This document shows, one piece after another, positions 6,101 to 10,629 of a stretch of 10,629 nt of DNA (position 1 is the stretch's first letter; the number at the start of each line of letters is the position of its first letter). Origin of the DNA: AC-32 sp035624425 (GTDB lineage Bacteria > Actinomycetota > Thermoleophilia > Gaiellales > Gaiellaceae); NCBI GenBank assembly GCA_035624425.1, contig DASPRN010000012.1, positions 1-10,629 on the forward strand. Reading direction: 5' to 3'. Under the pieces are notes generated by a model. The model did no database searches. It worked only from the letters and a program-made list of their open reading frames with translations, and was not told where the DNA came from. The translations under genes and the position numbers were made by a program.

Positions 6101-8162
6101 TGAACTTGCCGTACCACGGCGTCCCGCCCGAGGACGCGCCCACCGCGTAGCAGACCGAGGCCGTCGGGCAGGAGAACGCCCGCTCGGTCGAGTTGCTCGG
6201 TGTCTTCGCGCACGTCCACGGGAAGTGCCGGCTCAGGGACGACGGCGTGCTGACGCTCGTCGCGCCAAGCTGCTGCGCGATGCCGGTGGAGAAGTTGAAC
6301 CAGTCCTGCTCGCCCCAGCCGGTCGCCGCGTCCCAGCCCTTGATCGCGGCATCGCCGTCCGGGCCGCTGGTCGGGTTGGCGGTGTTGCCGCAGTCCACGT
6401 CGCGGAAGTAGCTGTCCGCGTGGCCGCTGTTCCCGAGCTGGTAGAGCAGCGGCGCCATGAAGCCGATGGGCGGCGTCGCGCCCGGGTAGGTCTGCGCGTT
6501 GACGAAGTTCTGGGTGACCGCCTGCAGGCCGTTCAGCACCGGAGCGGCGAGGCTCGTGCCGCCGACCTGGCCGCTCGACGTGCCGGTGGCCGTCGTCGAC
6601 GTGAACCGCACGCCCGTGTTCGGGTCGGCGACCGCCGACTCGTCGGGAATCACGCGGCCCGGGCACGACGCATTGGTGAGGCCGGCGCCGGTCTGCCAGC
6701 TGGGCCGGGCGTACTGCGTCGAGCACCAGCTCCCGCCGCCGTTCCACGTGATGCTCGTGCTCCACGTGGCCGAGTTGGTGGTCGAGTAGGTGCTCGTGCC
6801 GCCGGCCGAGACGACGTAAGGGCTGTCGGACGGGTACCCCGACTCGTACGTGCCGGAGTCGCCGGTCGAGTAGTAGAAGGTCGTCCCGGCCGCCGCACCG
6901 AGCGCGAGGATGTTGGCGGTGGCGACCACGAACGGGTCGGTGGGGCCCCACTCAGCCTCGCCGCCGTACGCCCAGGAGTTCGAGACGCTGTGCAGCGACG
7001 GGTCGTTGGCCGCGTCCTCCATCGCCTCTTCCATGCCGACGTCGGTGCCGTTGCAGCCGGCGTTCGCGAGGCCGGTGTTGGGCGGTGGGGTCGTGGCGCA
7101 CTCCGAGGCGTAGTACTTGAGGCCGGCGTGCGTGGCGATGCCGTGGGCCGCCTCGATGTCGAGCGCGGTCTCCACGTTGGAGCCGAAGTTCGTGCCCGGA
7201 TCGATGTTGCCGTTCTCGAGGATGAACTGCAGCTGGTCGGCGCCGACGGTCGTGGTGCTGCACGAGCTGGGGACGGTCGGCGAGTTGCCGGTCGCGGTGC
7301 ACGACGGGACGATCGTGATCAGCTGGTCGCCCGTGGTGGACGCGAACGTGGTCATCGCGAGCTGCTTCTCGGGCGCCGTCCAGAGCGTGAAGCCGAGCGT
7401 CTGGCCGGTGCCGTCGAAGCCGTGGCCGGTGATGTCGTAGAGCCCGCGCAGGTCGACGGGGTAGTAGCCGCCGCTGCGGACGAGCGGCTCGTGGCCGTAC
7501 GTGCTCGGGTGCGCAAGCGTGTAGTCGGTGAAGAAGCGGTCGACGTTCGTCAGGCCCGAGATCGTCTGGACGCCGAAGCGCGCCGGGAGGCTCGCCGGCC
7601 TGGTGTTCGCGAAGAACACGAACGGCTTCACCTTCACGCGCTGGAACGTGAAGCCCGGGCGGACGAAGTCGGCGATCCTGGTGTGGAGCACTCGCTCGAT
7701 CGTCGAGGTCTTCGCACTAGCGGAGATCAGCAGCCGGTCACGGCCGAGGTGCGTGACCCGGAAGCCGTGCCGCGTCAGCCAGAGCCGCAACGCGTTGTAC
7801 TGCGCCTTCGAGGGAGAGAAGCGGCGATAGAGCTCGGCGCGGGTCGGACTGTGGTGCGTCCAGGCCTCTTCCTGGATCAGGCGGTCGAGGCCGGCCTTGT
7901 TGCGCAGCGGCAGGCCGAAGCTCAGCGTGAGCCGCGACGAAGCCTTGTGCGCGTGGAGGTAAGGCGCAAGGCCATTCCTCACCACGCGCGGAACCAGGCG
8001 TCCATAGGTGCGCTGGCCCTTAAGGGTGCGTTCGGGCCAGACGCTCTGACTCTTCGAGGACGAACCGACGGCCGCGGCCGCCGAAATCGAAGTGCCGACA
8101 ACGATCAGCGCTGCGGCGGCAACCAGCAACCGGCCGAGCGCGGCTCCGCGCATGCGTGACAT
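3195..8162 (-). CDS. Secreted sedolisin (S53) endopeptidase with 14-blade Ycf48/BNR propeller region, Ig-like modules and PxKF C-terminus
   Basis: This is a 1655-residue exported serine-carboxyl endopeptidase; the S53 family typically cleaves proteins at acid pH. Residues 1-31 are a signal peptide. About 45-220 is a pro-kumamolisin-type propeptide. The catalytic domain, about 235-635, has Glu331 and Asp335 in ETALD, the oxyanion Asp435 in TGDSG and nucleophile Ser537 in GGTSLAAP. The calcium-site pattern FRDVDCG with GWDAATGWG (Asp588, Asp611) is also present. All catalytic residues are there, so it should be active. Residues about 660-1280 contain 14 repeats of C-x5-C ... G ... TDGGxTW (one spaced C-x6-C, the last degenerate), the signature of Ycf48/BNR propeller blades. 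Ig-like modules follow at about 1282-1368 and 1371-1458, then a two-cysteine module (Cys1485, Cys1499), then a PxKF-type domain at about 1544-1655 (GFFKPI ... AWAGTCR ... LNDGT). The start is ATG with GGGAGAGGG upstream; Met4 is an alternative. Confidence 0.93.
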   Translation of the reverse strand: MSRMRGAALGRLLVAAAALIVVGTSISAAAAVGSSSKSQSVWPERTLKGQRTYGRLVPRVVRNGLAPYLHAHKASSRLTLSFGLPLRNKAGLDRLIQEEAWTHHSPTRAELYRRFSPSKAQYNALRLWLTRHGFRVTHLGRDRLLISASAKTSTIERVLHTRIADFVRPGFTFQRVKVKPFVFFANTRPASLPARFGVQTISGLTNVDRFFTDYTLAHPSTYGHEPLVRSGGYYPVDLRGLYDITGHGFDGTGQTLGFTLWTAPEKQLAMTTFASTTGDQLITIVPSCTATGNSPTVPSSCSTTTVGADQLQFILENGNIDPGTNFGSNVETALDIEAAHGIATHAGLKYYASECATTPPPNTGLANAGCNGTDVGMEEAMEDAANDPSLHSVSNSWAYGGEAEWGPTDPFVVATANILALGAAAGTTFYYSTGDSGTYESGYPSDSPYVVSAGGTSTYSTTNSATWSTSITWNGGGSWCSTQYARPSWQTGAGLTNASCPGRVIPDESAVADPNTGVRFTSTTATGTSSGQVGGTSLAAPVLNGLQAVTQNFVNAQTYPGATPPIGFMAPLLYQLGNSGHADSYFRDVDCGNTANPTSGPDGDAAIKGWDAATGWGEQDWFNFSTGIAQQLGATSVSTPSSLSRHFPWTCAKTPSNSTERAFSCPTASVCYAVGASSGGTPWYGKFIPGGAWGAANTIFKSTDGGQTWFPSNSDMFSIACTSSSTCMTVGAGGRERRTTDGGSTWSDVATAPGNNKPLTQVECPSSSICYAVGDRGNIQKSTDGGQTWSWEFGATYGNPMYGLSCPSTTTCFATDIYAHVFKTIDGGANWTAQVTPITTPYTPVVAETGGPNPWGGLTGISCSDASTCVGVGIYATVGGQTNPNPDPPIVTTTDGGATWTRQVSGTGTGNFLQAVSCVPGTTNCWAVGRAGKIVTTTDLVTWTAQTSNTTSYLNSVQCLSTSFCIAVGQNGTVDTYDGTNWTATTGNGGTGTLADVTCLDTSTCYATGKQGITLLSTTGGTSWTQQAGGGSQANQLNGISCLSASACYAAGNAGQLLKTTNGGQTWTIPTSGTTTNLSSIACTSSNACTAVGAVASGAAVVRYTTDGSTWNGGASTGANALTWVACPAANACVAVGAAGTARTSADGGATWSAGTTGTTNALNAVSCPSTGACYAAGAAGTILKSTDGGATWSPQTSGATATLNGVACSDASTCIVDGTTGLISRTINGGTSWGQQGNPDSGPTTALNATSVTLNGSVCTSVRCLVGTGAQGDILFSTSLPVTTASLSPVSPNGSNGWYISAPTVTLTATAGDLPVASTHYSIDGGSDQTYSGPFSISTDGSHTVSYYSVDSDGNAETPQSITVKVDLHDPTSSGSISPPIQNGWYASPTVTLTGDDGTGSGIDHISYSIDGGSFHTYTGPISGFATGNHFVQFYATDVAGRVEGTIHLLAFLADSDKPTVTITNPKNGAVIKLHKHVKANFKCAEQNKKHGSGLDTCVGTVPKGSLIDTSSVGDHTFTVTGTDKAGNVTTLTHHYTVVYAWKGFFKPITNESSSKLNLVHAGDLIKLGFGLNGNQGLSIGSFSSSPVSCPSWTPHSIKAAGAGTQAGLVYGASSSHYYYGWQTSSAWAGTCRQFSLQLNDGTAAHTAVFMFFA
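4319..6200 (-). repeat. Array of 14 propeller-blade coding repeats within the sedolisin gene
   Basis: The encoded repeats carry paired cysteines at residues 665/671, 721/727, 764/770, 806/812, 863/869, 918/925, 959/965, 999/1005, 1042/1048, 1083/1089, 1127/1133, 1168/1174, 1209/1215 and 1260/1265. The usual pitch is 40-44 residues; four intervals are longer (51-57). Each unit continues with an A-V-G or A-A-G turn and, except in the more divergent units 6, 7 and 14, a T-x-G-G-x-T-W or close variant. The protein-level repeat is clear, while the DNA copies have diverged. Confidence 0.85.
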
Positions 8163-8179
8163 GTTCCCTCTCCCTCGGT
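8163..8179 (-). promoter_or_regulatory. Ribosome binding region of the sedolisin gene
   Basis: On the minus strand this reads ACCGAGGGAGAGGGAAC directly before the ATG. The purine-rich GAGGGAGAGG supports initiation at 8160-8162 rather than at the in-frame ATG three codons later. Confidence 0.5.
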
Positions 8180-8214
8180 AGTCAGATGCCGAGAATCCCT
8201 CTCAGACCCCGCGG

Positions 8215-8243
8215 AACCTACGCCACTCGCCCCGGTATTACAA
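8215..8243 (-). promoter_or_regulatory. Possible promoter of the sedolisin gene
   Basis: TTGTAA (8238-8243, minus strand) is separated by 17 bp from TAGGTT (8215-8220), which has the TA...T pattern of actinobacterial -10 boxes. A transcript would start about 45 nt before the ATG. The match is modest, and the gene could instead be read through from the chaperone gene whose stop is at 8250, since no hairpin separates them. Confidence 0.33.
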
Positions 8244-8249
8244 CCCCTA

Positions 8250-8927
8250 TCAGTTCAGCGTCCTCAGCACCGCGGCGACGTCCGCGCCCTGGAACGGATA
8301 GAGGAAAAGCGCCCGCTGGTAGCCGCCCGAGTCGATCACGTACGAGGCCTCGGTGTGGGCGACGTTGTGCACGGTGATCCCGTCAACCGTCTTCTTCCGG
8401 TCGAGCACCCCGATCTTGTACTCCTTCCAGACCCGTGCCAGCTGCGCATAGCGGCCGGCGGCCCAGTGCCACTGCGGCGGCAGGCGCCATTTCCTCGCGT
8501 CGCGGCGGTAGGCGGCCCGCGACTGCGCCCACGGGTTGACGCTGACCGCGAGGATCGCCGGGCGCCTCCCCGCGGGGACCGAGGCGAGGGCGCTCTTCAG
8601 CTGCTGCGCCTCCAGCGGGCAGAGGCTCGTGCAGACGGGGTCGATGAAGGTGACGATCACCGGCCGCCCGCGGAAGGCGCCGAGAGAGATCGGGGCGCCG
8701 GACGCGTCCGCCAGCCGGAAGCCCGGCGCTCGCTGCTCGCCCGCCGGCCAGGTCGCCGCCGGCCGGCCGGGAAGACTCGAGAGCGCCGGCTGGGCGCGGC
8801 TCGACCGGTGCAGCAGCGCGATCCCGGCCCCCAGCGCGACGCCGAGTGCAAGCGCGGCTGCGACCCAGCGCCACAGCGGGAGCCGCGGCCACCCGGTCCG
8901 GCGCGCAGATGGCTCGTTGGCCGACAT
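8250..8927 (-). CDS. sco1: SCO1/SenC-family copper chaperone for cytochrome c oxidase
   Basis: This 225-residue membrane-anchored thioredoxin-fold protein belongs to the family that delivers copper to, or reduces, the CuA site of COX subunit II. Residues 20-40 are a single hydrophobic anchor after a basic N-terminus, leaving the rest outside the membrane. The copper ligands are visible: Cys99 and Cys103 in DPVCTSLCP, and His191 in AHTEASYVID, the place of the conserved SCO histidine. Length fits the family. It is divergent from the set that includes COX subunit II, its expected client, across an 87-bp gap. The ATG at 8925-8927 has only a weak GAGG three bases upstream. A TATCCT -10 box with direct repeats over the -35 position lies immediately before it, suggesting activator control. 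The protein is more Arg-rich and shorter in its linker than many SCO proteins, but no key residue is missing. Confidence 0.9.
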   Translation of the reverse strand: MSANEPSARRTGWPRLPLWRWVAAALALGVALGAGIALLHRSSRAQPALSSLPGRPAATWPAGEQRAPGFRLADASGAPISLGAFRGRPVIVTFIDPVCTSLCPLEAQQLKSALASVPAGRRPAILAVSVNPWAQSRAAYRRDARKWRLPPQWHWAAGRYAQLARVWKEYKIGVLDRKKTVDGITVHNVAHTEASYVIDSGGYQRALFLYPFQGADVAAVLRTLN

Positions 8928-8940
8928 CGACCTCGACTCG

Positions 8941-8969
8941 AGGATACGCGAATTCTCACGCGACTCTTA
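8941..8969 (-). promoter_or_regulatory. Putative activator-dependent promoter of the SCO gene
   Basis: On the minus strand TATCCT (8941-8946) matches the -10 consensus at four of six positions. The hexamer 17 bp upstream (TAAGAG, 8964-8969) is a poor -35 but overlaps one of the four TCTYA direct repeats. A weak -35 overlapped by direct repeats is typical of promoters switched on by an OmpR-family regulator. The 5' leader would be very short, about 7 nt. Confidence 0.4.
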
Positions 8970-8991
8970 GGGCAATCTCAGCCGCCTCTCA
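8954..8991. promoter_or_regulatory. Four TCTYA direct repeats at exact 11-bp spacing (regulator binding site)
   Basis: TCTCA (8954-8958), TCTTA (8965-8969), TCTCA (8976-8980) and TCTCA (8987-8991) recur every 11 bp in the divergent gap between the SCO gene and the small membrane protein gene. Direct repeats spaced one helical turn apart are how PhoB/PhoP/OmpR-type response regulators bind, as tandem dimers. The regulator is not in the window. The array sits 27 bp from the SCO start and 23 bp from the opposite start, so it could serve both genes. Confidence 0.55.
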
Positions 8992-9014
8992 CGACGGCCG
9001 GGGACGATGGGGCC

Positions 9015-9209
9015 ATGACAACGACGACCATCCTCATCCTGAACGGCGTCCTTGCGGCCGGCCTGCTTGCCGCGCTCGCGCTGGTGATGGCCACGGCCCA
9101 CCGTGTCGCGGGCACCAGGTCCGCCCGGGTCGCCCGCTGGGCGAGGCCCCTCGAGCTCGAGATCGTGCAGGCCAGGCCTGCCGCGAGCGAGCTCGACCGC
9201 GCGGCCTAG
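9015..9209 (+). CDS. Small single-span membrane protein, unknown function
   Basis: This encodes 64 residues. The first 30 hold one clear hydrophobic segment (about 5-27, ILILNGVLAAGLLAALALVM). The rest is a charged, Arg- and Ala-rich tail (RSARVARWARPLELEIVQ), which by the positive-inside rule places the C-terminus in the cytoplasm. I do not recognise the family. Support for it being real: it starts right after the divergent regulatory gap, ends in TAG 9 bp before a perfect 17-bp hairpin, and is followed by COX-related genes on the same strand. GGGGA at 9000-9004 is a loosely spaced ribosome site; GACGAT just before the ATG could be a -10 for a leaderless message. It may be a small COX assembly or accessory subunit, but that rests on position alone. 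Confidence 0.6.
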   Translation: MTTTTILILNGVLAAGLLAALALVMATAHRVAGTRSARVARWARPLELEIVQARPAASELDRAA

Positions 9210-9218
9210 CGCCCCTCG

Positions 9219-9257
9219 AACCGGCACCTCCGGCGCCCGCCGCCGGAGGTGCCGGTT
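9219..9257 (+). terminator. Perfect 17-bp hairpin between the small membrane protein and cupredoxin genes
   Basis: AACCGGCACCTCCGGCG (9219-9235) is followed by a 5-nt loop (CCCGC) and its exact complement (9241-9257). It starts 9 bp after the TAG of the 64-residue gene. Downstream bases (GCCACTTGCC) have no U-tract, so termination would be tail-less or partial. Because no promoter is obvious between the hairpin and the next gene, it may attenuate transcription or stabilise the RNA within an operon. The right arm contains GGAGGTG, a good Shine-Dalgarno match. Confidence 0.6.
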
Positions 9258-9286
9258 GCCACTTGCCCGCCGGGAAGCATCGTGTC

Positions 9287-9952
9287 ATGATCGGCTCCGT
9301 GGTCGGGAAGCTTGCTGGGGTCGGCCTCGGTGTCGTGATCGCCGGCACGCTGATCGGCTTCTACATCGCCAACTGGCTGCTGAGCGGCCCGCCCACGTAC
9401 CAGCCTCCGGTGAACAGCGCCGGGGCGCACATCACGATCCAGACCGTCGCCGCCGTCGGGCCGCAGCTCTCCCCGAACAAGGACTGGGTCTCGTACCTGA
9501 TCCGCAAGTCGGGGAAGTGGCAGCGCAGCACGATCTGGACGGTGCCGGCGAACTCGCTCGTGCACGTCACGGTCTACCAGTTCGACGGCGCCAGCGGCCT
9601 GCGCAACGCCTTCCTCTCGCATACGCAGGGCCTCGTCGGCACCGCGGCAATCGACGGCAAGCCGTTCGCCCAGATCAAGCCCGACGACGCGTCGCACACC
9701 TTCGCCATCCCACAGCTCGGCGTGCTCGTCCCCCTCGAGGGCGTGGCCGACGATGCGAAGAACCAGTGCGGCTACGCGCCGTGCGACCCGAAGACGATGG
9801 CGCACAACACGATCACGTTCACCTTCCGGACTGGCAAGAAGGGCAAGTACCGCTGGCAGTGCTTCGTGCCGTGCGCCGCAGGCTTCCAGTTCGGCTTCGG
9901 CGGCCCGATGCAGACGATCGGGTACATGGACGGATTCATCAACGTGGTCTAG
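9287..9952 (+). CDS. Membrane-anchored cupredoxin-like protein, CuA-like but lacking one His ligand
   Basis: This 221-residue protein has one N-terminal membrane span (about 8-33) and an extracytoplasmic domain of cupredoxin type. Evidence for the fold: HTFAIPQLG (His137 onward), TITFTFRTGKKGKYRWQC, and a late C-x3-C (Cys192, Cys196) followed by GPM (Met208) and GYMDGF (Met214). This is the order His, Cys-x3-Cys, Met of CuA sites such as COX subunit II and N2O reductase. However, the His expected four residues after the second Cys is Phe200 here. A second Cys pair (Cys161, Cys166) with a nearby His173 may add a disulfide or an alternative ligand set. It ends 3 bp before the COX subunit II start, implying translational coupling and a role in copper handling or electron transfer to the oxidase. 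GGGAAG at 9272-9277 supports this ATG; an in-frame TTG at 9263-9265 is an alternative start. Confidence 0.8.
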   Translation: MIGSVVGKLAGVGLGVVIAGTLIGFYIANWLLSGPPTYQPPVNSAGAHITIQTVAAVGPQLSPNKDWVSYLIRKSGKWQRSTIWTVPANSLVHVTVYQFDGASGLRNAFLSHTQGLVGTAAIDGKPFAQIKPDDASHTFAIPQLGVLVPLEGVADDAKNQCGYAPCDPKTMAHNTITFTFRTGKKGKYRWQCFVPCAAGFQFGFGGPMQTIGYMDGFINVV

Positions 9953-9955
9953 TCG

Positions 9956-10629
9956 GTGGCGACAGTCGACACCACCCGCGGCGACGGAGTACCCCACGGC
10001 CGGAGGGTGATCCTCATCTGGCTGGTGCTGAGCGCGATCACGACCCCGATCGCGGCCTTCGTGATCGGGCCCCTCATTCCGCCCGGCAACGACAGCGTCC
10101 AGGCGATGGGGCAGGTCTTCGACAACCAGGTGCTGATCGCGTTCACGATGCCGATCACGTCGTTCGTCCTCGTGGTGCTCGGCTACTCGCTGATCGTCTT
10201 CCGCCAGCGCGACGCGGCCGCACAGGGCGTTCCGATCAGGGGCCACTCCGGCATCCAGGTCTGGTGGCTCGTCGTGACGACGACCATCGTCCTCGGTCTC
10301 GCCGCGTTCGGCACCTACGAGCTCGTCAAGGACGGGGCGGGCGGAGGCCAGGGGCCGAGCGCGACGTTCCTCCCGGCGCACCACAACCAGGCGATGGACG
10401 TCCAGGTGATCGGCCAGCAGTGGGAGTTCACCTACCGCTATCCGACGGCCGGCGGGATCGAGGTGCCGCACCTCTATCTCCCGGCGAACACGCTGATCAG
10501 GCTGCACGTCACCTCGCTCGACGTGATCCATTCCTTCTGGGCGGTCAACCTCGGCGTCAAGGCCGACGCGAACCCGGGCACCGACAACGTCGCCTACGTC
10601 GAGACGCGGCACCCGACGAAGATCAACAT
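9956..10629 (+). CDS. ctaC: Cytochrome c oxidase subunit II, N-terminal 224 residues (cut by right edge)
   Basis: COX subunit II accepts electrons from cytochrome c through its CuA centre. The frame starts at GTG 9956-9958, three bases after the preceding stop, and stays open to the window end. Three hydrophobic segments are visible at about 18-42, 57-83 and 99-124; the last two match the usual pair of COX II helices, so an extra N-terminal span is present. The extracytoplasmic cupredoxin domain begins about 146 and shows QQWEFTYRYP (154-163), the conserved aromatic region for electron entry. DVIHSFW (189-195) contains the first CuA ligand His192. The window ends at the KIN stretch, before the C-x3-C-x3-H-x2-M ligands should appear. 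The track of similarity to the family is strong. No separate ribosome site is visible, consistent with coupling to the cupredoxin gene. Confidence 0.92.
   Translation, partial: MATVDTTRGDGVPHGRRVILIWLVLSAITTPIAAFVIGPLIPPGNDSVQAMGQVFDNQVLIAFTMPITSFVLVVLGYSLIVFRQRDAAAQGVPIRGHSGIQVWWLVVTTTIVLGLAAFGTYELVKDGAGGGQGPSATFLPAHHNQAMDVQVIGQQWEFTYRYPTAGGIEVPHLYLPANTLIRLHVTSLDVIHSFWAVNLGVKADANPGTDNVAYVETRHPTKIN

Noticed and set aside
5703..8159. 818-codon plus-strand open frame antisense to the sedolisin gene
   Set aside because: Its translation is Arg/Val/Ala/Gly-rich with no recognisable motif, as expected opposite a high-GC gene. The minus-strand frame has complete catalytic and repeat signatures.
8188..8206. 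Possible hairpin or extra TCTCA box upstream of the sedolisin gene
   Set aside because: Only a 4-5 bp imperfect pairing (GAGA with TCTC), and a single TCTCA at 8200 without 11-bp partners. Both are expected by chance.
8355..9209. 284-codon plus-strand frame covering the SCO gene and the small membrane protein
   Set aside because: Everything before 9015 is antisense to the SCO gene and Arg-rich. Only the final 64 codons look like a protein, so the start at 9015 was used.
9206..10612. 468-codon minus-strand frame opposite the cupredoxin and COX II genes
   Set aside because: The product is Asp/Arg/His-rich without motifs, and the opposite strand encodes recognised copper proteins with membrane spans.

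Overview
The window is GC-rich, with strong G/C bias at third codon positions and long antisense shadow frames. It carries large secreted proteins with a PxKF-type C-terminus, a SCO copper chaperone and an actinobacterial-style cytochrome c oxidase (COX) locus. This points to a soil-type actinobacterium, plausibly Thermoleophilia; the phylum-level call is fairly safe, the class is inference. No rRNA, tRNA, CRISPR array, insertion sequence or integrase is visible, and no gene-free stretch exceeds 300 bases.

Left 8.2 kb (minus strand, transcribed right to left) is an extracellular-protease region. From right to left it holds: a 1655-residue sedolisin (S53) endopeptidase with a prodomain, an intact catalytic set, about 14 Ycf48/BNR-like propeller blades, Ig-like modules and a PxKF terminus; an 873-residue secreted M1-family metallopeptidase (HEXXH-X18-E) with Ig-like modules; and a third reading frame, cut by the window edge, with a signal peptide followed directly by the same Cys-containing module. 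All three carry a nearly invariant two-cysteine module, and the last two are joined by a recent direct duplication (2-303 and 478-779, offset 476 bp). Hairpins separate the units, and a TTGACA promoter precedes the M1 gene, so they look like adjacent but separately transcribed members of one protein family by C-terminal module.

Right 2.4 kb is a respiratory copper/oxidase region. A SCO1/SenC-like chaperone reads leftward. Across an 87-bp gap, the rightward set is a 64-residue single-span membrane protein, a membrane-anchored cupredoxin-like protein and COX subunit II (cut by the right edge). The gap holds four TCTYA direct repeats at exact 11-bp spacing, which looks like an OmpR/PhoP-type response-regulator site. 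SCO proteins deliver copper to the CuA centre of COX II, so the divergent arrangement makes functional sense. The cupredoxin has a CuA-like C-x3-C but lacks the expected second histidine.

Most worth a second look: the shared module on unrelated proteases, the 14-blade sedolisin, the 11-bp repeat array, the odd CuA-like protein, and a likely frame change at the C-terminus of the M1 gene.
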